A stretch of DNA of 64,000 bases, taken from NCBI GenBank assembly GCA_949987705.1, contig CATLJY010000138.1, positions 1-64,000 of the forward strand, read 5' to 3'. The notes beneath the pieces are model-generated. The model was not told the DNA's origin. It did no database searches and saw only the letters and a program-made list of their open reading frames with translations. Both the position numbers and the translations under genes were made by a program. Of the stretch, positions 21,775-32,237 are shown piece after piece; the first letter of the stretch is position 1, and the number at the start of each line of letters is the position of its first letter. Source of the stretch: Thereva unica. Taxonomy: Eukaryota > Arthropoda > Insecta > Diptera > Therevidae.

Positions 21775-23694
21775 TAGTCCGTTTCATATTTATTTATTTA
21801 GTTAACTACAAATAGCCTACAGCTAATACATATATGTATACAGATATATTTATAACATACACAGCCATTCTTATAACTATTATAGATTTTTACACTCACA
21901 TATAAAATTAAATATTCCTAACAAGTACATATAAATTTAACAGTCTTTTGTAGTTATAGCACTGTATCATATTACAATTATTAAAATAGTCTTCATACTT
22001 TAACATTTAATTACTATCAAGCCATAAGCCTACTTTTTCCCTAAATTTTTTTATTGATCTCACTTGTTTAATTTCGACTGGCACCTGGTTATATAATTCA
22101 AGTCCATTATTAAAAACTGATTTTGAACCTCTACTACTATTTACATTCACAAAATGGAATTGTTGTGCTTGTCTAGTAGGGTAATTATGTATATCTGTAT
22201 TTTTGCTAACCAGACACTCTAAATATTCTGGCAGTAATTTATTTTCTAATCTATAGATAAATGTTAGAACATCCCTTTTAATTTCGTTTTCTATTGTTAA
22301 ATATCCTAATTCCTTCAGCATACTGTTGATACTTTCAGTACGTCTTTTGTTTAAAACCGCTCTCATTCCTTTATTAAAATTCTTTTGTAGTTTTGTTATC
22401 TCCTTCTTATTTGCCATTGTTAGTATCGTAGAACAGTACTTTATATGTGGCACCAAGATTAATTTAAATGGCAACTCCTTTCCTTTTCTTGAAATGGTTT
22501 TTCTTAATTTATACAATAAGTTAACTTTCTTCGCCATTTTTCCATTTAAGTACTCCACATGATCTTTGAAACTTAACATATTATCAATAATTACCCCAAG
22601 ATATTTGTATTTTCGAACCCATTCCACTTTTGATCCCATAAGTAGAACTTCTTGCCCTCTTTCTGCCTCTTCTCTAAATTTTGTCTTTCCTAATACCATG
22701 CATTTTGTTTTCTGTACATTTACACATAACTGATTCCTACAAAGCCACTCATATACAAGTGATAGTTCTTCATTGACTTTGGCGATTACATTCTGTATAT
22801 TTTGTCCACATAAATAAATTAATGTGTCATCTTTTACACTGTTCAATCACTCTTGGGAGATCATTTATGTATAATATAAATAACAGAGGTCCCAATTCGC
22901 TGCCTTGTGGTACACCATGCTTTACTTCCTTTTCAATAGGCATACTGTCCTTGAATTTCACAGTCTGGCACCGTCCCCTTAGATAATCTTTGATCCATTC
23001 ATAGACTCTACCAGTTATATTATACACTTCATACAGTTTCTTTAACAACAATTCCTTATTTATTGTTTCAAAAGCTCTTCTGTAGTCCAAAAACACTGCT
23101 ACTACTCCATTTCCTTTATCCATCGCTCGTAACCACTCTTCCACCACTAATTGGAGTGCTGATTCCGTACTATGTTGTTCTCTAAATCCCGATTGATGTT
23201 CCGTCAACAACCTATTTTCTTTAATATGTTTCATTAATGTTTCATACACAATTGTTTCTGATACTTTCTCTATTATTGGAAGAGTATTTATTGGCCTAAG
23301 ATCACTACATTTTGCACTTCCCTTAATTTTACTTATAGGGACAATCACAGATAATTTTAATTCCTTTGGCATCATTCTTTGTGTACTTGATTGTTTTACA
23401 ATATCAGTTACTCTATCACCAACCACCGGCCACAGTTTCTTAATCATTTCAGTATTGATCTTGTCCGAGTCATTAGTATCCTTTAAATTTTTAACAATTC
23501 TTTCAATTTCATCTTTGCTTACTTCATTAAATTTTTCTAAATAATTATTGCAGCCCCCCCGTATCTATTTGATAATTAGAATCCAAACCAGGTATATTTC
23601 CAATTATTTCTTCAATGCTATTCACAAAAAATTGATTGAGCCTATTTGCAATATCTTCTGTATTAGTTACAATTTCATCCCCAAAGATAACATA

Positions 23695-25772
23695 CAGTAG
23701 AGACTCGATTAACCGGACTAATTGTTGTCGTAAGGCATTCGGATAATTGAAAATCCGGATAATTGAATGTATGTAGAAAAGTGATTTTTGTACATACATA
23801 TTATTAACACATAATGTTAGGTCTTTATTCAAAACAACAAATACAAATCGAACTTATCAACAAAAATCAATGTTTATTAAAAGAATAAAGATACATTTTC
23901 GTGCGTACATATATATCTACTTACATATTTTCTTTAATTATTAAAATATTGCAATCTTAATCATCTTTACTTTAGTTTAAAATATTTGTTAATTGTCATT
24001 TGGCGTAAACAATTTTTTCTCTTCATTGCTGCTACATCACGAATTCGTTTTAATTGTAGTAAACTCACAGTATCACTCTCTTTTTGTTTTTCGAACCATT
24101 TGAGAGCTATTTCCAGGGCCTGAAATGCTTCCACATGAGATGGTCCGGGATCATTTTCCGCATCTACGTATTCTTCTGTTTCATCTTCTTGCATTTCCTG
24201 CTGTTCGTTTGTCTGCAATATGTTGTCAAAAATTTCGTCATCCGACATGATCTGAAAACCTTGATCATTACTGTCACAAGTGAGCCACTCTTTCACATCA
24301 TCAGCATCACATTCCTGGCATATTGGTATGTTTGGCATTAGCTCATTTATATCTTTCAAAATAGAATCATCCGTATCGGTTATTGGATTTTCGTTCTCCC
24401 GTTTTAGTATTTTGTTCCAAGCTTTGTTTAAAGTCTTCCTTTCAATCAAATCCCATGCATCTACAACCATGTAAGAACACTCCTTTAAATTAATTTTTTT
24501 GAAAAATGACAAAACGACTTCTACGTTATCTTCATCAACAGATAATAATCTACGTAAAAGTTGTTTTCTATAAAGTCGTTTTAAGGTTTCAATAACACTT
24601 TGATCCATTGGTTGTATCAAGGATGTCACATTAGGAGGCAAAAATTTTACTTTAAACTTTCCATTTTCTCTCTCTAACAGCTCAGCTGAAGAATGGGTCG
24701 GCGCATTATCCAGTAAAAGTAAGACATTTCCTTGTTTACCAATTTCGTTTTGATATTTTTTTACTTCACGGATAAAAGTGTTGTCATACCAGTCAATGAA
24801 TATTTCGGTGTTCATCCATGCGCTTTTTTCGTTTTTGTAAATTAAGGGTACCCTGATATTTTTGAAGCATCTGGGGTTTTTCCATTTTCCAATGAGGAGC
24901 AAAGGTATTTTATGGGTCCCGGTAGCGTTAGCGCAAACTAATATTGTTACTCGCTCTTTACTTTTTTTATATCCTGGAGCTGAATTCTCTCGCCGAGAAG
25001 CTAAAGATTTTGACGGTAATGATTTCCAATTTAATCCAGTTTCATCAGCGTTGTAGACAAAATCCAAGTCGTAGTCATTTCCGTCTAATTCTTTCTTAAA
25101 ACCATCTTTAAAAGAATTGGCTGCATCTATATCAGCTGACATTTTTTCACCTTATATTTCCAACTCACGAATTCCATGACGAGATTTAAATCTGTACAAC
25201 CATCCATTACTAGCAACAAACGATTCATCGCCACCTATTTTTTTATTTAACTGCAATGCTTTTTCACAAAGCAAAGGACCAGATATTGGTTGCCCAGTTG
25301 ATCGATTTTGTAAAAACCAACAATATAAAGCTTCTTCCAAAAGTACATTTTTCGGTTTTTTCATCACTTTTCGATGTTTACTCCCATCTTCACTATCTAA
25401 TTTGCAGGTGTACTTCAAAATTGAATCGGTATTCTTCTTAATATCACTTATCGTGGAAGTACCTACACCATATTTATCAGCTAACATACAACCAGTTTCT
25501 CCTTTTTTTAATGAATCAATAATATTTATTTTATCTTTAAGCGATAATACCACTCTTTTACGCTTTGACATTTTTAAAAACAAACGTGACACGACTCAGC
25601 AGCGTAACAATTGGTAAGTGACTAACTAAAACAAAAACGAAACGTGTAGAGCAGAGATCCCGCGGGCCGCGGACGGATGGTGCCAGTTCAGACATGTCTC
25701 TGCTATCGCGGTTGACAATCCGGATAATCGCGAATCCGTATGACTGAGGTCCGGATAATCGAGTCTCTACTG
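23695..25772 (-). mobile_element. Tigger/pogo-type transposon in LINE ORF2
   Basis: Inverted ends CAGTAGAGACTCGATTAACC (23695) and its mirror ending at 25772, flanked by TA on both sides (23693-23694, 25773-25774). The subterminal repeat TCCGGATAATTGAA / CAATCCGGATAATCG is present at both ends. The element is 2078 bp with one transposase gene on the minus strand. Confidence 0.92.
23967..25571 (-). pseudogene. Tigger (jerky-like) transposase with one premature stop
   Basis: ATG at 25571 starts MSKRKRVVLSLKDKINIID, the psq-type helix-turn-helix (STISDIKKN), then a CENP-B DNA-binding domain (LLEEALYCWFLQ, GWLYRFKSRHGI). A TAA at 25154-25152 replaces what is normally Gln in REL-x-I-Q-GEK. From 25151 the same frame resumes with GEKMSADIDAA and the DDE_1 domain: VYNADETGLNW (first D), NVLLLLDNAPTH (second D), NVTSLIQPMDQSVIE (third D). 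An acidic C-terminus ends TINKYFKLK at 23967. It would excise and insert the element at TA. A single C-to-T change explains the stop, so it is a very recent pseudogene. About 535 residues in all. Confidence 0.9.
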
Positions 25773-27129
25773 TATTTCAATTGTTTTGCTTCAATTTTTT
25801 ACAAGGTTTTCAAATGTTTCCAGAGTTTCCTCGGTTCTTTACTTAGTCTTATAAAACTATCCTCATAATATTCTTTCTTTGCTTCTCTCCATGTGTTTAC
25901 AAAATTGTTCTTGTATTGCTTATACGTATTCCACGCTTCATCAACTCCCTGTCCTGTTTCTTTTATTATTAAGAACTTATTATAAGCTATATCACGTTAT
26001 ACAATCTCTTATTTCAGCTGAAAACCATGGACATGGTTTGCTTCTTACCCACTGGTCTGGTCTTCTACCCTGTTGTACACTTTGAGTAATACATTCCCTT
26101 AATTTGTTATATTTATTCCCAATATCTAGGTTTATTGTATCATCATTATCTTCCTTTAATTTTCTTTCAAGTATTCTTGACACTTTATTATAGTCTACTT
26201 TTCCTTTCATTAGGAACTTTTCTTTTCTAATTAAATTATTGGTTAATACTCCTTCTATACTTATTATATAATGATCAGATATCCTTGGGGTTTGTAAAAC
26301 ATCACACTCCATACTTCTATTATCAGTTGCCACTAGATCAATCAGAGTTTCACTATCACAAGTAACCCTTGTTGCCTTTGACACAATTTGTTTCAAGCCC
26401 ATTTCATTTATGCATGTTTTCAATCTTCTTGTATAATAATCCTCTTCTTTAAACCAATCAATGTTGAAATCTCCCCCAATAGTACAGTCTTTTTGACTAA
26501 GGTCTGACAATTCCTCCATTATTAAAGAGAATCTATCTAAGAATTCAGCTTTACTACCACTTGGTGACCTGTAAATTCCTGCAAATGTATCTTTTGGGAA
26601 CAGAATGAATAAATACCTTTATAGCCAATATCCACCAATCTCTTTCTTTTACTTCATTTTTAACTATTTCATATGATAATTCTTCAGTAACATATATCAC
26701 CACTCCTCCTGGGTGACTAGTATCAGAATCACATGTTATATTTACCAGTAGAGACTTTACTTCTTCCTGGACGCCTTACTCATATATACATATTCCCTCG
26801 ATGAGACCTTGGTTGTTGTACTTCCTCTAGATACCTTAGATGTCCACCAGGAATTATCGGCTTATATTGTTATAACGTCAGTAATTATGGTATACGACGT
26901 AAGTTGAAAAAAACTTTGAATTCAACAAATAAATAAAAAATGGTTAAAAAAAATTTTTTAAAAAAATTCTTTTAATTAACTAAAAATGTACTGAAAAGTA
27001 AAAAATAAAAAATATTTAAAAGAAAGCGTGAAATTTCAATTTTAATGAAAAAGTTAATTAAAAGAATGGCGCATTTTTCATCAAAAAATTTTGTTAGAAT
27101 TTGAAATTAACAAAGCAAAAAATTGAGGG

Positions 27130-27850
27130 TTATTGTAAATCTCATGCGATTTACAGTTATATTTTCAATTTTTGAGGGGTTTTCGGGTACGGGAGTGTTC
27201 CTAGTCAAATTTAACTTCCAAGATTTGACGACAAACAGTGTAAGTGTTGTCCGCCATTTTGAATTTGGAATGACGCCACATAGCTTATTGTGTTCTACCT
27301 GTCATATCCTTTCATTTGATACCCATTTCAAAGGGCCGCGGAGCACAATTTCAAAAATCGGGCGCCATTTTGGAACCGCCATCTTGATATTTTTACAAAA
27401 TGGCCAGATTGCATTGTTATCCAAACTAAACGTGTATGCAAAATTTCAGCTCTATCCGAAACCGGGAAGTGGGTCAAATTGAACTTCCAAGATTTGACGA
27501 CAAACAGTGTAAGTAAAATAAAAGCGGGCGCCATTTTGGAACCACTATCTTGATATTTTTACAAAATGGCCAGATTGCATTGTCATCCAAACTAAACGTG
27601 TATGCAAAATTTCAGCTCTATCCGAAACCGGGAAGTGGGTCAAATTGAACTTCCAAGATTTGACGACAAACAGTGTAAGTAAAATAAAAGCGGGCGCCAT
27701 TTTGGAACCGCTATCTTGATATTTTTACAAAATGGCCAGATTGCATTGTCATCCAAACTAAACGTGTATGCAAAATTTCAGCTCTATCCGAAACCGGGAA
27801 GTGGGTCAAATTTAACTTCCAAGATTTGACGACAAACAGTGCAAGTTAAA
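27130..27850. repeat. Tandem repeat, period about 167 bp
   Basis: CGGGCGCCATTTTGGAACC recurs at about 27359, 27525 and 27693, and ACTTCCAAGATTTGACGACA at about 27210, 27483, 27650 and 27817. There are three nearly identical units plus a partial one. No protein is encoded. Region 26880-27130 before it is AT-rich and unassigned. Confidence 0.8.
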
Positions 27851-27924
27851 TAAAAGAATTTAAAAAAGTCCTTTATTTTTATCTCTGTTTATTATTAGCA
27901 CTTGCCTTTAAATTCTTATGACTG

Positions 27925-28570
27925 TTTTAATTATAAGTTTAAAAGAACTTCCAACTATCAACTTTGGATTATTAGTATTATAATTTTAAAAGAACTTCCA
28001 ACTATCAACGTTGGATTATTTGTATTAAGATTTTAAAAGAACTTCCAACTATCAAATTTTGATTATCTATATATATAAAAGTGAATGTTTGTCTGTGTGT
28101 AAGTCCTTTATAGACTCCGAAACCGCTCATCCGATTGGCATAATTTTTTGGATATAGGGGTTTTCGGGTACGGGAGTGTTCCTAGCTGGTCTATTTTGCT
28201 CTATCTCGAACACTTCGGGTAGCTGTAGTGTACCGATATGGTAAAATCTCGAACTTTTGTATGGGAGGTACTCTTCGAATCACTGATAAAGAGCTCAAAT
28301 CCATTTTATTTTCGTTTTTTTTTCGAAAAAATACGATTCCCAAAGTTTCAGATCGATCGGAGTTGATTTACTGGTAGTTTCACATTTTGTTATTTGAAAT
28401 CAAAAATACCAAAAAATTGACTTTTTCAAACTCTCCTACTGTATATTAAAATTCATATCACCTGATTACTACTATTGGCTTATGGGTGCAGCATAGGCGC
28501 ACCGGGTCCCAGCTAGTTAGTATTATAATTTTAAAAGAACTTCCAACTATCAACTTTTGATTAACCGAGA
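27925..28570. repeat. 57-bp tandem repeat interrupted by a Helitron
   Basis: Units containing TAAAAGAACTTCCAACTATC occur at about 27937, 27985 and 28034, and again at 28531 after the Helitron. On the minus strand the last unit is in frame with a gag-like start and encodes KLIVGSSFK, so the array may be a repeated coding segment. Confidence 0.65.
28066..28516 (+). mobile_element. Short non-autonomous Helitron
   Basis: It starts TCTATATATATAAAAGTGAA and ends GGGTCCCAGCTAG, between a host A and T, as Helitrons require (TC..CTAG, no duplication). The 5' text (GTTTGTCTGTGTG, then CCGAAACCGCTCATCCGATT) resembles the other Helitron at 58115. The flanking 57-bp repeat is exactly continuous when it is removed. 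Confidence 0.75.
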
Positions 28571-28571
28571 A

Positions 28572-28651
28572 CCGATATTCTTGAGGGCTATGGCGTTCCC
28601 GGTGCGAGCCCGAGTTGGCTGCTTCGATCTTAGATTCCGACTCCTCTTCCA
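28572..28651 (-). CDS. Possible gag N-terminus of the host LTR-like element
   Basis: ATG at 28651 opens a short frame, MEEESESKIEAANSGSHRER, acidic and serine-rich, which then runs into the 57-bp repeat and the Helitron. It resembles the starts of some insect gypsy gag proteins, but too little is left for a firm assignment. Upstream (28652-29017 and 32861-32988) is AT-rich leader-like sequence without a gene. Confidence 0.25.
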
Positions 28652-29889
28652 TTATTTTCGCCTTACTAAAGGTACTCAATTATTTCAAAGAACAAATGCT
28701 AATTAAGGTTTTTTTTTGTGCGCGAGATTATTCTTATCGCGCGTAATATGATAGTTTTGTTTTTCTTGAAATGCTGACGCGGTAAAATTTGAATTGAATT
28801 CTATAGAAGCTTGTCTGAAATTTTATCTAGCATTTCCTGTGGCTAATTAAATATACATGTATGAATATACAAATTGAAACAACGTCAGCATTTCCTTTGT
28901 CCGTTGAAATTTTAAGAAAATAATTATGAATTGTAATTATGTATTGAAAAGTCAGCATTTCCTTTGGCATTTCCTTTGTTATGAATTAACAATATTTTGA
29001 GAATATATATATGTAGATTAGGGCGGGTCAAATTTTTAATCGACCTTTTACACCCCCTAGTGATATTCTATGGGTAATTTTGAGCAACTTTGCCCAAGAA
29101 ACCATAGTTCGAAAGTTGAATTTGAGCCTCCGGATTTTTAAAAATAGGTATTTTTATGATTTAATTAATTTAAAAAGATAAAAATACAAGTTTTTTCTCC
29201 AAGTACACATATATAGGGGTTTTTTGGGTCAAGGAATTTATTTCTGATGTTTATTTTTATTTACCAGTGCCGCTAGATGACGCTTTCGTACATTTTAACC
29301 ATATTTCGTATGTTTTATCACTATTTTTCAAGAAAAATTATTATAGCAACCCCAAATTATAATTGGCTTATGTTTCATGGAGTGGTTCATTCTTGTTTTA
29401 GCGCCATTTCAATGAAGTGTAAACAATATAAATATACTCATTCTCTAGTTAAACAAATTATAAACCATTAAAAGGCAGGTCTCAATTAAAACATTACTAA
29501 TTTCAATAAATTTAAAATTAATAATAATAAAGAAAATTACATAAATCTAAAGTTAATAAGAAGAGAAAGTATTAAAATTCGTATAGGTGTAAAACAATGC
29601 AAGTCCAAGTGGGAAAAAATCAAACAAACAATATAGTGAACAAAAACAGGGAAATCCCACCCCTAGTTCACAGGAAGCAATATTGAGACAATCATGTTTT
29701 GCGGCGGTTAATAAAAGGGCCTTTCAGAAGAATTACCTACATATAAGTAGGTACGAAATATAGCAATAATTACGGGTAATAAATTGTATGAAAGAGTAAA
29801 AAGTAGGCGACACATGTAATAAACATAAATATACTCCACAGAAATAGCCGATGGAAAATCAAAGCAGGACAATAAAAGTAAGATAGTAA

Positions 29890-29997
29890 AATAGGTTATT
29901 AGGAGTTCCGCGAAATTACGATTTGTAAGGAATGTTAGGAAATAGATATAGGAACCTGAAAGTTCAGTTCGCTCCTAGGCATCGCCGTGAGTTAACG
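29890..29997 (+). promoter_or_regulatory. Core-promoter-like module before the unassigned transposase
   Basis: GGAGTTCCGCGAAATTACG (29901), AGGAACCTGAAAGTTCAGTT (29950) with an Inr-like TCAGTTC (A at 29966) and CGCCGTGAGTTAACG (29983). The A is 134 nt from the ATG at 30100. Order, wording and spacing match 10814-10970 of the Transib. Confidence 0.45.
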
Positions 29998-30099
29998 AAT
30001 CTATTGTGAAAAAAGTAAAAGTAATTTTTGTATTTCTTATTTTTATAAGTATTTTTTATTTGATTTGTGTATATAAGAACATTTAGAACCTAATATACT

Positions 30100-32237
30100 A
30101 TGGATCCAGTGCCGTCTACTTCGCAAGACCAAATAGCATCAACAAGCTCCGGAAGTTGTTTGACACATATGCCTTCTCAAGATATTAGTGCTTTTGGTGT
30201 GTCTAGTGAATTAAGTGGTGTGAATCTGCCAAATAAAGTGGATATCTTAAGATATTATTTCTTGCTGGGCGATCGTGCTAAAGTTCAAAGTAAAATGTTC
30301 TCGTATAAGACTTTAACTCCTTATGTAGTAGATAAATTGCTTGAAATTTGGGGTAAACTGAATATTAGAACTATTGCCAAAACCAGTATTGGTAGAAAAT
30401 TGAATACTTTGCTTGACAGATATCAAACCGCGGATAAGAACAGAACGAAAGGCAGATCATTTAGAGCATTCGTACAATCCACAAACGAATTATTTTATAT
30501 CGGAAAATGTGAATGTGACTTAAAAACAAATTTATGTTCATGTGGCTTGATTCCAGAACACTTAAAAGAGTTTATGCTAGATCAACATAATGACAGAAAA
30601 TGTATGATACCAGAATATACGACAGAAAATGTAGAGGAGGTACCTATATCTACAATAATACCAGCAACTATAGAGAGCAGCGATCAACCATACATACCTG
30701 ATCGAACAAATATCCATGTTGATGATGAAGATAGTGCAGAAGATCTTTCTCCAACGAAACGAGGACCTTATACTCCTAGATACGATGCTTCGAAGTTTGC
30801 TATGATTTGTGACAGATTTGGTGTGCCTGACAGAATAGTTTCAGCTAGGGCAACATGTCTTATGGAAGACATTAACGTAAGAGATGACCGTGGTAATTTT
30901 GTAATTATGGATAAAGCAAAAGTTCGTAGAGAAAAAATGAAATGTAGACAAGAAGTGCTTCGTAACCGGTATGACGCTTCCAGTTTAATAGCATTTTCGT
31001 TTGATGGCAGAAAAAATGATTCTTTAACGAGAGAGAAAATAGATCAAAAATTTCATCAAACGATGGTAAAAGAGCCTCATCTAGTTGTTTTGAAGGAGCC
31101 TAATTCCCAATTAATAGGCTACGTAAAATTGGAAAATGAAGATGCGGAAACTAAGGTCAAAAAATTGAACGAATTTTTCATCAACAAAGGAATGTCCTTT
31201 GATTCATTAATTGGCATTATGCTGTGATGGTGAACCAGCAAATACTGGCATAAAAAATGGAATATTGCGACGATTCGAACTACAGTTACACAGACCACTG
31301 CATTGGTTTGTGTGCCTTATCCACTTTAACGAGCTTCCGCTGCGGCATTTGTTTGACACGTTCGAAAGATCATCCACCACTGGACCACGAACGACAACCG
31401 GAACGTTAAACAAACAAATTGTACTTGTACAAGTTGGCCAATGCGATTTCTAATGGTTTTATTCCGGAGGATTTGGCTAACATTAAACCAGGGCCAATTG
31501 CTCATTCTCGCTGGCTCACCAAGGCCAATAGGGTATTACGGTTATATGTGACAACGAATAAGCCATCTAAGAATTTGAAAACCCTAGTAGCCTACATAAT
31601 GAAAGTTTATACGCCAATGTATTTCAATATTAAGTATTATAACTCTGTCGTGTATGGTAGCGCATTATTTTCGAAATTCATACGTTGGGCACAGTTTTTA
31701 GAGCCAAATTTACGCGACGTGATAAATAATGTAATTAAGGACAATTCATATTATGCACATTCGGAAAATGTTTTGTTATCAATGTTGTTTGATGACAGAA
31801 AAGACAAACGCGACAGTGCTATAAACATAATTTTACACTATCGAAATAAACTGGACGATCCGATGCGAGTTAGAGTTTATAGAAAACCTATTATTAACTT
31901 CAATTGCACAGATTATACGAATATGATTGACTTAAATGACGACAGTATTATTTTTGAGCCACCGTTTACAAAAACGATTCCGCATGATTATTTTGAGCAA
32001 TACTTAGAATACGACGAACCACCGCTGCCTGACCCAGGAATTCCGTTACACATCCAAGGTACGGAAAGACACATACAATTGCTGGCTAATGTTTCTAAAT
32101 GTGCTTTAGACAAGAATCGAGAAGGAATAATGGCAGTGACATTAGAAAGCCGTAAGAAATTATCTCGACTTGAAAGCAAGCAAAAAATAACTCCTCGATT
32201 CTTATCTATTACTGCAAAAAAATGTTTTCCTTTTTGA
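30100..32237 (+). pseudogene. Transposase-like gene of the 3.8-kb element, two breaks
   Basis: ATG 30100 starts MDPVPSTSQDQIASTSSG. An N-terminal region with YYFLLGDRAKVQSKMFSY, a C-rich CECDLKTNLCSCGL and KRGPYTPRYD follows, then LIAFSFDGRKND (candidate first D), FDSLIG and, after a one-base shift near 31215, LCCDGEPANTG (candidate second D), RRFELQLHRPLHWFVCLIHF and NELPLRHLF. A second break near 31425 has probably lost a segment. It resumes with ANAISNGFIPEDL, HSRWLTKANRVLRLYV, LVAYIMKVYTPMYF and a C-terminus ending CFPF. I know these blocks from a multicopy arthropod family, but cannot name it. The catalytic assignment is inference. Two breaks make this copy inactive. Confidence 0.6.

Noticed and set aside
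27123..27482. 119-codon ORF in the 167-bp array
   Set aside because: It is an accident of the tandem repeat. The translation has no family features and breaks at the next unit.
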